Below, piece after piece: positions 7,513-16,313 of a stretch of DNA of 64,000 nt (its first letter is position 1; every line of letters begins with the position of its first letter). The DNA is taken from positions 744,001-808,000 of the forward strand of contig NZ_JARKMX010000008.1 in the NCBI RefSeq assembly GCF_029360705.1, given 5' to 3'. The notes under the pieces were generated by a model. The model searched no databases. It was given only the letters and a program-made list of their open reading frames with translations, and had not been told where the DNA came from. A program made the translations under genes and the position numbers. This DNA is from Paraflavitalea pollutisoli (lineage in GTDB: Bacteria; Bacteroidota; Bacteroidia; Chitinophagales; Chitinophagaceae).

Positions 7513-9945
7513 TTAGAACTTATACGCCACGCTCACCACAAAACTGCGGGGGCGTTGCGGGTTCACAGACCAGTAGCCGATATAGTATTGTTTTCCGCCA
7601 ATGTTGTTGACATTGAGCGATACCCGTACGGCCTGCGAATTATAGAACACCGAACCGTTGACCAGGGTATAGCTGGGCAGGTCGAAAGTGCCAGTCGTTT
7701 CATTGTCGATCACGCGGTATTGGCTGGCATAGTTGCCACCGAGCCCCAGCCCGAAATTGGCGATCTTGCTGGCGCGGAACTGGTAGGTAGCCCAGAAATT
7801 GCCCAGGTGCTGCGGACCCTGACCGCCGGGAGCACGGCCGGGCTGGCCATAGAAATCATCCTTGGCGCCTTCCACGATCTTCGTGCGGTTGTAGGCGTAC
7901 CCAGCAATCAGGTTGAGGCCATGCACGGGGTTGGCATTGAGGTCTACCTCAAAACCACGGCTACGCACCTTTCCACCTTGTGTAACGTTATTTGGATTAG
8001 TAGCATCGGGCATTACGCGGTCCGACAGCTTGATGTCGTAATAAGAAGCCGTCGCGTTGAGCTTACCGGAAAACAGGTTGGTCTTGACGCCAAACTCTTT
8101 TTGATCGGCATGCTCTGGTTTGAACGATTTCACCCGGGTATTGCTGCCATCCGCGTCAGATACCTGCTGGGGCGCCACATTGATGAAGGCATTCATGTAG
8201 TTGGCAAACACCGACACCTTATCCAGGATGGGCTGGTACACGATACCGAATTTGGGAGACAGGGCAAACTGATCATAGTCATCGTCCTTGGTATTGCGAT
8301 CACCCTTGCTGTCGAAATAGTCGGCGCGCAAGCTCACCATGGCACTCAGGGCCGGCGTGAGGTTCAGCACGTCCGAGGCATAGGCACTATAGCTGTAGTT
8401 GCTGATATTGCTGTTGGCGTTCTCCGTACCGGCAAGCAGGTTGTCGATCGCCGCCTTATTGAGGTATACAGCAGGCATTTCATCGCCGGTGAAGGGATCT
8501 TTGTAGTTCACTTCCCCCTGTGGCGTTACGTTGCGCGCCCAGGCCCAACCTGAGCCATTGTCAACGATCTGGCGGTTGAAATAGTCGAGGCCTATCAATA
8601 AGCGGTTGCGCATGTTGCCGATCTTGAAATCGCCGTTGAAGTTCTGCTGAATATCGGTCGTGTTCAGGCGCTGCTGCTCTTTGTGGAAATACTGGCTAAA
8701 CCAGTTGTCGCCGGCCACATCGTCCCAGATATACGTATAGATACCGTTGGAGCGTACAGAGCCACGGGAGAACACGGTTTGAGAGGTCCACTGATCGGAT
8801 AATTTATAGATCATCTGGCTTTGCAGGTTGAACCGCGGGTTCTTGATGGTAAGGTCGTTGCTGGTGAACGACAACTTGGGATCGAGGTTCAGTTCGCCAA
8901 TGGTTTTGAAATCGAGCGGACTGGAACGGTCCGAATGGAAAAAGACCGGCGCTACTGCCCTTTCTTCTTCGAGAATCTCGGCCATGAAGTGGAAGCTAAG
9001 CCGGTCGTTGACCTCGTACACGAGGGAGGGGGCCACGAAGAAAGATTGCTTGCTGCCCGCATCCTGGAAACTGCCTTCGTTGTGGTAGGCCAGGTTCACG
9101 CGCATGGCGACCTTCTCTGTTTTGCTCAGGGGCGTATTGAAATCGGCCGTGATACGGTTCAGGCCAAAGCTGCCGAAGTTATAAGCTACTTCACCGCCTG
9201 TTTTGAAATAGGGCTTCTTCGTGATGGTATTGATGAAGCCGCCATAGGCGTAGAAGCCGCCGCCAAACAAGGTGCCGGACGGTCCTTTGATCACTTCTAT
9301 TTCTTCGATATTGGCGGGATCGAGGTTGCCACTCACCACACCGGGCAGGCCGTTGGTGAGCAAAGGTTGCGCTTCAAAACCACGCAGGGCGAAATACGCC
9401 GCACCATCTCCTGCCCTGCCGGTCGACTCCCAGGTGCGGGAAATACCGGGCACATTGCGGAGGGCATCGTCGTAATTGGTGATCGCCTGTTGTTTCATCA
9501 ACTCGGCAGATACGACGCTGTATACCTGTGGGTTCTCCAGGTTTTTGAGGGGCATCTTAGCCACCATTTTATTTTCCTTGTTGAGGTTACGGGTAGTGAC
9601 CACCACTTCCTGTAGCTTTTCGGCATTTTCGCTCAGCGAAAACTGGATCGTGGTTTCTTGGCCTGCGCCCAGGGTGACGGATTGCTCCTGGGTTTTGGTG
9701 CCCACGGCACTGGCCTTGACGGTATAGGTGCCGGGTTTGATATGCCGGATGATAAAATTGCCCTCTTCACTGGTGGTAGTGACCCAGCGGGTATGCTCGA
9801 GGCGGATGGTCACCAGGGGCGCCGCCTTGCCATCACTGGTGGTGACGGTCCCTTTCAGGGTGGCCTGACCGGTTTGCGAAGATTGTGCCTGGAGTAAGTT
9901 GCTGACGAGTAACAGGGCCGTCAGCAGCCGCAAGAAAGTTGTCAT
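7513..9945 (-). CDS. TonB-dependent siderophore receptor
   Basis: Outer-membrane ferric-siderophore importer, 810 aa. It has a Sec signal peptide (residues 1-20), a CarbopepD_reg-like domain (LKGTVTTSDGKAAPLVTIRL, about 29-110), and then a plug with VVVTTRN, ITNYDDALRNVPGI, FALRGFEAQ and IEVIKGPSGTLFGGG. This arrangement fits FhuA/FecA-type receptors rather than SusC, because the SusC plug motifs are absent and no susD partner is adjacent. The C-terminus ends in a barrel strand with terminal Phe (SFVVSVAYKF), as needed for BAM insertion. It is monocistronic: a strong terminator follows, and the gene upstream is divergent. The siderophore is unknown. A siderophore-interacting protein encoded at 29.8 kb could act on the same ligand, but the two are not linked. 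Confidence 0.93.
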   Translation of the reverse strand: MTTFLRLLTALLLVSNLLQAQSSQTGQATLKGTVTTSDGKAAPLVTIRLEHTRWVTTTSEEGNFIIRHIKPGTYTVKASAVGTKTQEQSVTLGAGQETTIQFSLSENAEKLQEVVVTTRNLNKENKMVAKMPLKNLENPQVYSVVSAELMKQQAITNYDDALRNVPGISRTWESTGRAGDGAAYFALRGFEAQPLLTNGLPGVVSGNLDPANIEEIEVIKGPSGTLFGGGFYAYGGFINTITKKPYFKTGGEVAYNFGSFGLNRITADFNTPLSKTEKVAMRVNLAYHNEGSFQDAGSKQSFFVAPSLVYEVNDRLSFHFMAEILEEERAVAPVFFHSDRSSPLDFKTIGELNLDPKLSFTSNDLTIKNPRFNLQSQMIYKLSDQWTSQTVFSRGSVRSNGIYTYIWDDVAGDNWFSQYFHKEQQRLNTTDIQQNFNGDFKIGNMRNRLLIGLDYFNRQIVDNGSGWAWARNVTPQGEVNYKDPFTGDEMPAVYLNKAAIDNLLAGTENANSNISNYSYSAYASDVLNLTPALSAMVSLRADYFDSKGDRNTKDDDYDQFALSPKFGIVYQPILDKVSVFANYMNAFINVAPQQVSDADGSNTRVKSFKPEHADQKEFGVKTNLFSGKLNATASYYDIKLSDRVMPDATNPNNVTQGGKVRSRGFEVDLNANPVHGLNLIAGYAYNRTKIVEGAKDDFYGQPGRAPGGQGPQHLGNFWATYQFRASKIANFGLGLGGNYASQYRVIDNETTGTFDLPSYTLVNGSVFYNSQAVRVSLNVNNIGGKQYYIGYWSVNPQRPRSFVVSVAYKF

Positions 9946-10174
9946 GGCGCGTATTACAGTTAGTAATTAGTTTTCGGGCGCGAAATTCCAACTGTTGGCG
10001 GACACCCCTTGGCGCGATCGGTAATTTCGTTTACTATATAAGGAAAATCAGGTCTTTAAGGTGCCGGCAAACGGCTGCAGGGCTACCGCCCACATCAAAG
10101 GCGTCGATTATCAGGTGATTAGGCCCGGAGTGGGCGGGCATGGGATTTGAAACGGCTGTCGGTAAAAAGCGATT

Positions 10175-10369
10175 ATGGAAAAGCGCGTATTGGGTATCCT
10201 GTTCACCTTGCTGGGCGCGGTGGGCCTGGTCTTAGCTGCCGTCAATTTCATCAACGGTGGTGAAGGAACCCGTAATGTAAAGAGTATCATCATTTACGCC
10301 ATCTTGGGCGCTATCTTCTTTTTCGCCGGCATGGGCCTCGTGCGCAGCACACGAGACCGGCCATCCTGA
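10175..10369 (+). CDS. Small two-helix membrane protein
   Basis: A 64-aa inner-membrane protein with two hydrophobic helices (about residues 5-25 and 37-56) joined by a short loop, and a basic C-terminus. There is no catalytic motif, and function is unknown. Short proteins of this form, often near stress genes, are frequent in Chitinophagaceae (general recollection, not checked). It is a single gene between the divergent receptor gene and the convergent exported-protein gene. Confidence 0.7.
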   Translation: MEKRVLGILFTLLGAVGLVLAAVNFINGGEGTRNVKSIIIYAILGAIFFFAGMGLVRSTRDRPS

Positions 10370-10401
10370 GCGTAGGCATTATTATCGTTGACATGCCTGC
10401 T

Positions 10402-10420
10402 GATCGTACGTGATACGATC
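10402..10420 (+). terminator. Hairpin between two convergent genes
   Basis: Arms GATCGTA (10402-10408) and TACGATC (10414-10420) with a 5-nt loop, followed by a T-rich stretch on the plus strand. It sits between the stops of the small membrane protein and the EF-hand-like protein, so it may end the plus-strand transcript. Confidence 0.4.
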
Positions 10421-10443
10421 CAGCTATGCTTTATTATTCCCTC

Positions 10444-10998
10444 CTAGAGTTTCGTCAGCTGTTTCATCTGCTTCAGGTCGTACAGCAGGATCTCGGCTTT
10501 GTCGTTTTTGTCGAGCTTGCCGTTACCGTTGCTGTCGATACGGCCACTGATGACCAGTACGCCGGTTTGCCGGTTGAGGGTCCAGAAACGCGCATAAAAG
10601 TTATCGTCGGTGATCTTGACCTGTTCCTTGCCGTCGATGGAGAAAATGGTGATCTGGCGGGGATCGTTCCAGTCGATGGACTTGTCGTTGTCGGGATTGA
10701 TGGTATAACCCGTAACGATCACGCGGTTGATGTTCAGGGTATCGAGTTTCAATTGCTCGATGTGATCGATGTAAGCGCCGCGGGGAAATTCGATGCGTTT
10801 GTGTTCGCCCGTGGTCGTATTGATAAAGAGCAGGAAATGGGGTGAGGATACACCGGCTTTGGCCCAGGGCTGTACGGAGGCGAGTACCTGGTCGGTGCCT
10901 TTGAGATCGGTGAGGCGGTTGTAATCGCTGTCTTTGAATTGTGCGAAACCGGCCAGGACAAATAGGCTGGCCAGGAAGGTGGTTACTGTTTTTTTCAT
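10444..10998 (-). CDS. Exported protein with EF-hand-like calcium loop
   Basis: A 184-aa exported protein of unknown role. The start at 10998 gives a clean Sec signal (MKKTVTTFLASLFVLAGFAQ); the frame is open 90 nt further upstream, but that extension would bury the signal. The body is beta-rich with repeated Asp-rich strands. Near the C-terminus is DSNGNGKLDKND, a dockerin/EF-hand-type calcium loop (D-x-N-x-N-G-x-x-D), followed by AEILLYDLKQMKQL. No enzyme motif is seen. It is a single gene facing the small membrane protein. Confidence 0.75.
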   Translation of the reverse strand: MKKTVTTFLASLFVLAGFAQFKDSDYNRLTDLKGTDQVLASVQPWAKAGVSSPHFLLFINTTTGEHKRIEFPRGAYIDHIEQLKLDTLNINRVIVTGYTINPDNDKSIDWNDPRQITIFSIDGKEQVKITDDNFYARFWTLNRQTGVLVISGRIDSNGNGKLDKNDKAEILLYDLKQMKQLTKL

Positions 10999-11298
10999 GC
11001 TATTAGTAGTTGGTGTAGATAAATCTAAAGTACTGGTTCGCCAAAAGCATGTTGCACCGGAACCATGTCTTTGGCCATCTTTTAACAATTGGGCTTTGAC
11101 GGATCTACCTCAAATGAGTGATTCCTAGCGGATAAGCCTGTACAGGGCCAGGCAGTGCCCACCATTGACCGGCTACGGTGATTACCACAAAGTGGTAGCG
11201 GTAGATACGGAATTAATGCAGAAATTGAGAGCGCTTCCAACCACGCATTCGCCAGATCGCTCTATTCCGCACCTGTACTGACAATAAAACAACCCTAC

Positions 11299-11658
11299 AT
11301 GAACAGATCAACCACCCGCCTCCGCAGGACAGGCTTTATTGTATTGGTTTTATGCAGCAGCGTCAGCCTAACCTCCTGTTATTCGGTGCGCTTCGTCGAC
11401 AAACAAGGCGTCGGCAAGCCCAATCCACTCAATCAAAGTAAAGATGCGTTTACCCGCGGGCTCGATGTCATCACGCTCGACACGACCATCAAACTCAAGC
11501 CCCACCTGGGCAGCCCCATGCTGCTCGAATCCTGCAACGGGAACGGTTTCTATTATTTCGAATACCGGGTTACGTTTGGCGGCGTATTGCTAAGTGCCAT
11601 CACGTTTGGCCGCAAGCGACAGGTACGCATCAAGTACGTATGTATGAAAGCGCAGTGA
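11299..11658 (+). CDS. Hypothetical lipoprotein
   Basis: A 119-aa protein with a basic n-region, a hydrophobic stretch and the lipobox SLTSC (Cys27), so probably lipid-anchored. The mature start CYSVRFVDKQG is reminiscent of small Bor-like lipoproteins of Bacteroidota, but that is only resemblance. It lies 30 nt upstream of the FAD oxidoreductase gene and could be cotranscribed with it. Confidence 0.75.
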   Translation: MNRSTTRLRRTGFIVLVLCSSVSLTSCYSVRFVDKQGVGKPNPLNQSKDAFTRGLDVITLDTTIKLKPHLGSPMLLESCNGNGFYYFEYRVTFGGVLLSAITFGRKRQVRIKYVCMKAQ

Positions 11659-11688
11659 TCCATTACTCCACCTTCCAAAACAATTCGT

Positions 11689-13296
11689 ATGGCAACCACC
11701 ACCAAACACGCAATAGAGACCTGGGATACTTTTCACAACAATGGCCCCTTCCCTACTAAGAACTTATACAAGACATCCCTTGCTGGCAAAGGCAATATGC
11801 CGTCGCTGATCGACCGGTACAACGATGCCGCGCAGGAGATACAGCGACTGCTGAAAGACGCGCTCGACAACCAACAAGGGTTCCGGGCTTTTGGATCATC
11901 CTGGTCCATGAATCATATTGCTCACCAGAAAGACAATATGCATTACAATGGCGATATGAACCTGAAGAAAACGATCCTGCCGGATGAAATGCACCCAGCT
12001 TCGACCTTCAACCAGGCAGACCTGTTCTTTGTGCAAACGGGCAATGTGATCAAGGAGCTGCACAAGTTTGTGTTTGACCACGGCAAGGCGCTCATGGCGA
12101 CGGGAGCCAGCAATGGTCAAACGATTGGCGGCTGTCTCTCTACCGGTGTACATGGCTCAGCGTTGAATTTTGGCGCCGTGCAGGATGCCGTCGTCGGCCT
12201 CAACCTGATCATTGGTCCCAATGCGGAGGACATCGTTTACCTCGAGCGACATACCGAGCCGGCGCTGAATGACACCTTTGCGGGGCGCATCAATGCGCGG
12301 ATTATCCGTAACGACGGATTGTTCAATGCTGCGCTGGTGGGACTTGGCGCTTTTGGCTTTATTCATGGCGTGGTGATCCGTACGGAGGATCGCTACCTGT
12401 TGAAGCGATATGTAAAAAGGATCCATAAGGACCAGGCTTTGCACCTGGCAGATACGCTCGATTTTGCCGGGTCGGCCTTTACCGTTCCCGGCGAAGTGGA
12501 CGGTGATGGCAAGGGCTTACGACCGTTTCATTACAAGGTATTCGTCAATCCATATGTAAACGACCAGGAGTATGTGGTGGAGGCTTTGTACAAGAAGCCC
12601 TATACAGATAGCTATCCCGATCCGTTGCCCAGGATGAAGACGGCCATTTACCGTGACCTGATCGTGTTGTTTATGTTCATTGCGGAGAAGTTCAAGGGCA
12701 GTATTCCCAAACTGATCAAGGTATTGGAGAAGTCGGTACTGCCGCCGGTAGATTTTGAGGCAACGGGTACGCTGGGTGAGTTGTTTTGGGATGCGCCCTA
12801 CCAGGGGCCGGCGTATGCGATTGCGGTGGGTGTCGACAGCAGCAATGCTTCGAAGACCCTGGAGCGGCTGACGAGGCTGGCGAAGGAAGAAGGACCGATT
12901 CCCGGTATCTATGCGATGCGGTTTGTGAAGCAGTCGCGGGCGACGATGGCTTTTACGAAGTTTCCCGTGACTTGTATGATCGAGGTGGATGGATGTATCT
13001 GGAAGGGGAAGAAAGGCAAGATGATCGGTCTGGATGAGTTTTGCACCCGCACCATCGAGGTGCTGAAAGAAGAGAATATTCCCTTTACGATCCATTGGGG
13101 CAAGAATGCCGATTGGTCATTCCCCGGTCTGGTGCACCATATGTATGGCAACAAAGCCATCGACTGGATGGAGCACCGCAGTGCGCTCCTCAACGAAGAC
13201 ACCGCCCAACTATTCTCCAACAAGTTCCTGGAGGATACGGGGCTGAGTACGTATATCGCCAATTCGCCCAAAAAGTTGGCACAATCCGTGGATTGA
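11689..13296 (+). CDS. FAD-binding (PCMH-type) oxidoreductase
   Basis: A 535-aa flavoprotein of the vanillyl-alcohol oxidase/PCMH superfamily, related to sugar-lactone or cholesterol oxidases. The FAD-binding half (residues about 40-245) contains FRAFGSSWSMN and the hallmark GASNGQTIGGCLSTGVHGSA. The C-terminal half is the substrate-binding cap, with IPFTIHWGKNADW near residue 470. The usual covalent-flavin His of the GxGHS motif is replaced (GSSWS), so FAD is probably held non-covalently. No signal peptide is seen, which points to a cytoplasmic enzyme. Its substrate is unknown; sugar or lactone oxidation is the general expectation for the family. Confidence 0.85.
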   Translation: MATTTKHAIETWDTFHNNGPFPTKNLYKTSLAGKGNMPSLIDRYNDAAQEIQRLLKDALDNQQGFRAFGSSWSMNHIAHQKDNMHYNGDMNLKKTILPDEMHPASTFNQADLFFVQTGNVIKELHKFVFDHGKALMATGASNGQTIGGCLSTGVHGSALNFGAVQDAVVGLNLIIGPNAEDIVYLERHTEPALNDTFAGRINARIIRNDGLFNAALVGLGAFGFIHGVVIRTEDRYLLKRYVKRIHKDQALHLADTLDFAGSAFTVPGEVDGDGKGLRPFHYKVFVNPYVNDQEYVVEALYKKPYTDSYPDPLPRMKTAIYRDLIVLFMFIAEKFKGSIPKLIKVLEKSVLPPVDFEATGTLGELFWDAPYQGPAYAIAVGVDSSNASKTLERLTRLAKEEGPIPGIYAMRFVKQSRATMAFTKFPVTCMIEVDGCIWKGKKGKMIGLDEFCTRTIEVLKEENIPFTIHWGKNADWSFPGLVHHMYGNKAIDWMEHRSALLNEDTAQLFSNKFLEDTGLSTYIANSPKKLAQSVD

Positions 13297-13453
13297 TTGA
13301 CATTTACCTGAAGCCTCTCTGTATTCTTGACTAATAATGCGGTTTAGCGAAAATAAAGTGCAAAATGCATAGTTAGAACGTTGATGCGGCCGTTATTGCA
13401 ACTCTACGAAGGTTCTGTCTATATATATTAAAAAGGGACTTTCCGCCACGCTT

Positions 13454-14965
13454 ATGAAGGTGCTTTTAGATACGAATGTTATAATCCATAGAGAAGCTTA
13501 TAAAACCTCCCACATCGCCATCGGACAATTGTTTAATTGGTTGGACAAGCTAAAGTATACCAAATGTATTCACTCAATTACAGCTATCGAACTTAAAAGT
13601 CATGCCAATGCTGAGACGGTAAGGTCCATGGGTATAAAGTTGGAAGCATATCATGAATTAAAAACTCAAGCACCTATTGAACCTGCTATTCAATCTATCA
13701 TCGACAACTATGACAAGACAGCAAACGACCGTAATGACTCTCTACTGCTAAACGAGTTGGTGCAAGGTAGAGTAGATTTATTTATTACAGAGGATCGCAA
13801 CATACATCGAAAGGCTATGTTGCTTGGGGTACGAGATAAAACATATACCATTTCTCATTTCGTCGAAAAAGTCGCCTCAGAGAATCCAGACCTGGTTAAT
13901 TACAAAGTCCTGTCGGTTGAAAAGGTTTATTTTGGAAACACAGACCTCGGACTACCTTTTTTTGATTCGTTCAGGGGCGACTATCCGGGATTTGACAAGT
14001 GGTTTCTACGAAAAGCCGACGAAGTAGCCTATGTTTGCTATTCTCGCCAACATCTTGTAGGTTTTTTGTACATAAAGGTAGAAGGTCCGGAAGAAAACTA
14101 TTCCGATACCATCCCTATCCTTCAACCCAAAAGACGGATGAAAATTGGCACCTTAAAGGTTGGGCTGAATGGATATCGTATAGGGGAAAGATTCTTGAAA
14201 ATAATATTTGATAACGCTCTGACCAATAAAGTGGATGAGATTTATGTCACACTTTTTGATCGAACACCAGAGCAACTCAGGCTTATTGAATTATTGGAGG
14301 AATGGGGCTTTGTTAAGCATGGAACAAAGGTAACTCCAACTGGTAATGAACTGGTCTATACACGGGCATTTCAACCTGTGGCCGATAGAGCAAGGCCCAA
14401 ATCTACATTCCCGTTTATGTCTACGGCATCCAGCATTTTCCTGGTTCCCATATATCCTGAGTATCACACCGAGTTGTTACCAGATTCCATACTCAACAAC
14501 GAATCTCCGGATCACTACAAAGACAACGAGCCATATAGGAATGCGCTAAGTAAGGTATATATATCGCACTCTCTGGAAAGGGGGATAATTCCTGGAGATA
14601 TCGTTGTTTTTTACCGAACCGGAGGAAAGTACAAAGGTGTAGCTACTACCATCGGAATTGTTGAAAAGGTTTATAAAAATGTCCAATCTGCTGAAGAGTT
14701 GATTGGTATTTGTAAAAACAGAACCTTTTTTAAGCCTACCGACATTGAGGCATTTTGGGACAGGTACCCTTCATTGAAGCCTTTTGTTGTAAAGTTTTTG
14801 TACGCCTATTCTCTGCCACGACGTCCAAACCTGGAACGCCTGGTCCAACTGGAGATTATTGCCGACTACAATGCAGTGCCTCGGGGATTTGCAAAGATCT
14901 CCCTAAAACAATTACATTTGCTTTTAAAGGAATCAAATAGCAATGAGGGTATTATTGTCCATTAA
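13454..14965 (+). CDS. PIN nuclease-GNAT acetyltransferase-PUA-like fusion protein
   Basis: A 503-aa multidomain protein. Residues 1-135 are a PIN-domain RNase: VLLDTNVII carries Asp6, SITAIEL Glu46, NDRNDSLLL Asp92/Asp95 and LFITEDRNI Asp114, the expected acidic metal site. Residues about 165-310 look like a GNAT fold (MKIGTLKVGLNGYRIGERFLKIIFDNA, then EIYVTLFDRTPEQLRLIELLEEWGF). Residues about 330-495 contain GIIPGDIVVFYRTGGKYKGVATTIGIVEKV, reminiscent of PUA/ASCH/EVE-type beta-barrels that bind modified nucleotides. It overlaps the downstream ASCH gene by 23 nt, so the two are surely coupled. Base composition is more A+T-rich than the surroundings. An RNA-targeting toxin, defence or RNA-modification role is inference. 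Confidence 0.8.
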   Translation: MKVLLDTNVIIHREAYKTSHIAIGQLFNWLDKLKYTKCIHSITAIELKSHANAETVRSMGIKLEAYHELKTQAPIEPAIQSIIDNYDKTANDRNDSLLLNELVQGRVDLFITEDRNIHRKAMLLGVRDKTYTISHFVEKVASENPDLVNYKVLSVEKVYFGNTDLGLPFFDSFRGDYPGFDKWFLRKADEVAYVCYSRQHLVGFLYIKVEGPEENYSDTIPILQPKRRMKIGTLKVGLNGYRIGERFLKIIFDNALTNKVDEIYVTLFDRTPEQLRLIELLEEWGFVKHGTKVTPTGNELVYTRAFQPVADRARPKSTFPFMSTASSIFLVPIYPEYHTELLPDSILNNESPDHYKDNEPYRNALSKVYISHSLERGIIPGDIVVFYRTGGKYKGVATTIGIVEKVYKNVQSAEELIGICKNRTFFKPTDIEAFWDRYPSLKPFVVKFLYAYSLPRRPNLERLVQLEIIADYNAVPRGFAKISLKQLHLLLKESNSNEGIIVH

Positions 14966-15314
14966 GCCAGAATTTGCGGAAAAGATTTTTACCGGAGAGA
15001 AGAAGTTTGAATTTCGACGATCCATATTTAAAGATAAATCGGTAAAAAAAATTCTTGTATATGCCTCTGCGCCAGTACAGAAAGTAATTGGCGAATTCGA
15101 CATCGACGAAATAGTCTGCCAAGATGTGGAGACATTATGGAAAACAACCCATCAACATGCTGGTATTAGCTATGACTATTTCTCCAGTTATTTTGAAGGA
15201 AAAAAGCAAGGATTTGCCATTAAAATCAAAAAACTCAGAAAGTTTAAAAAACCGCAGTGTATCAAAAAGGATTACGATCTCGTTCCTCCCCAGTCATTTG
15301 TTTATGTGAATTAA
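14943..15314 (+). CDS. ASCH-domain protein
   Basis: A 123-aa protein made of a single ASCH (PUA-superfamily) domain. It starts MRVLLSIKPEFAEKIFTGEKKFEFRR, with the family signature GxKxxExR at residues 17-24. The next segments, KILVYASAPVQKVIGEFDIDEIV and GFAIKIKKLRKF, fit the beta-barrel. ASCH domains are predicted RNA binders, and some hydrolyse modified nucleosides. The ATG at 14943 lies inside the end of the PIN-GNAT gene, giving translational coupling. It may act as partner, antitoxin or specificity factor for the upstream PIN protein (inference). No terminator is visible after it. Confidence 0.85.
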   Translation: MRVLLSIKPEFAEKIFTGEKKFEFRRSIFKDKSVKKILVYASAPVQKVIGEFDIDEIVCQDVETLWKTTHQHAGISYDYFSSYFEGKKQGFAIKIKKLRKFKKPQCIKKDYDLVPPQSFVYVN

Positions 15315-15432
15315 TTGGGCGCAAATGATATGCACAAAAATTTGGCACATGTTTATTTGTCAATACCGTATTTTTCCGACACCTACTATTGAGTGCTTGA
15401 ACGTTCACTCCTGACTAAGTGTATACGAAAAA

Positions 15433-15729
15433 TCATACCCCTGCTCCTTTAAAAAAAGCTTCAACCCGCTGCAAGAACCCCTTGCCTATCTCATTGGGTG
15501 TATATTTAATCGAAACTTGTATTTTTATCTTTCTCCCTTGAGCTTTCGGGTATTGCTCATACAAAGATTGCCCTTCAATGGCTGATATGTACGTATTTAT
15601 TTTTTCCTGCAAGACAAGAAGGTGATGATTCTTATCATCCCATTCAAGGTGATCGGTAATAGTCAAAACGACTGCTCCCTCTGGATCGATGCTTGCAAAA
15701 TCTATTACATTAGTCTCTACTACTGACAT
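15433..15729 (-). CDS. DUF6572-family protein
   Basis: A 98-aa cytoplasmic protein. The N-terminal segment VIDFASIDPEGAVVLTITDHLEWDDKNHHLLVLQEKIN matches my recollection of DUF6572, whose function is unknown; members are often found among polymorphic-toxin immunity genes. The rest (IKIQVSIKYTPNEIGKGFLQRVEAFF) gives a compact alpha/beta protein. It lies downstream of the broken Imm26 gene on the same strand in the A+T-rich island, which fits a leftover immunity array. Confidence 0.75.
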   Translation of the reverse strand: MSVVETNVIDFASIDPEGAVVLTITDHLEWDDKNHHLLVLQEKINTYISAIEGQSLYEQYPKAQGRKIKIQVSIKYTPNEIGKGFLQRVEAFFKGAGV

Positions 15730-15819
15730 GTATCACGATTGTATTGTGACCTAATTCTCCCTCAACGACCGGAGCTTTGTCTTTAACTCCACCTCCATCC
15801 ACTGCAATAAGGGTTAAGG

Positions 15820-16278
15820 CTATTTCATAGATAGCCTTTGAACCCATATATTTTCTCTATTTTTATGGTAGTCAAGAAGCCTTCCTTCAACGTGCTCCCC
15901 TTCCCATACAGCAGCTCTTTCCAAACCAATGCACTCTTCTCTTGTTGCGGGTGTTATTTTTCCGCTAAGGGGCTCATACAATTCAAATTTATCGGGATCC
16001 AATGGGCCTTGAATAAATTTGAGCGGAGGTTTCACTAAACCGGCTCCTATTGGCAGGCATCCAACTGTTTTCCACCTCCCCTTTTTAATAATGTGATCGT
16101 ATATTTCTATGATAAATAAAACAGGCCTGTCCAGCAAAGCGTTCAAATCGGTTACGGGGTTTTTGACGTTTAAGTCAAAAAAAGCCACGCCCATCTACAA
16201 TAGCTGTGCATAAGATAATGATTGATCTTCCAGTTGGATCTCTAGTATTGAACCCGGTATTCTTTTTTGTTTTTTCAT
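15820..16278 (-). pseudogene. Imm26-like immunity gene interrupted by an in-frame TAG
   Basis: Starting at the ATG at 16276-16278 the frame reads MKKQKRIPGSILEIQLED, then QSLSYAQLL, then a TAG stop (16197-16195). It continues immediately in the same frame as MGVAFFDLNVKN, then LDRPVLFIIEIYD and GRWKTVGCLPIG, for 124 more residues. The two parts together give the layout of Imm26-type immunity proteins (GSILEI...YAQ, VAFFDL, PVLF, GRW). A single base change, for example from AAG, GAG or CAG, would explain the break. No frame shift is needed, so either the gene is newly inactivated, the stop is read through, or translation restarts at the ATG right after it. The cognate toxin is not in the window. 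Confidence 0.75.
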
Positions 16279-16313
16279 TCTTCTACTTCTACTAGTATGT
16301 ACACCCGTCACTA

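Noticed and set aside
7498-8553. A 351-codon open frame on the plus strand
   Set aside because: Antisense to the siderophore receptor barrel and begins beyond its stop; shadow of the real gene.
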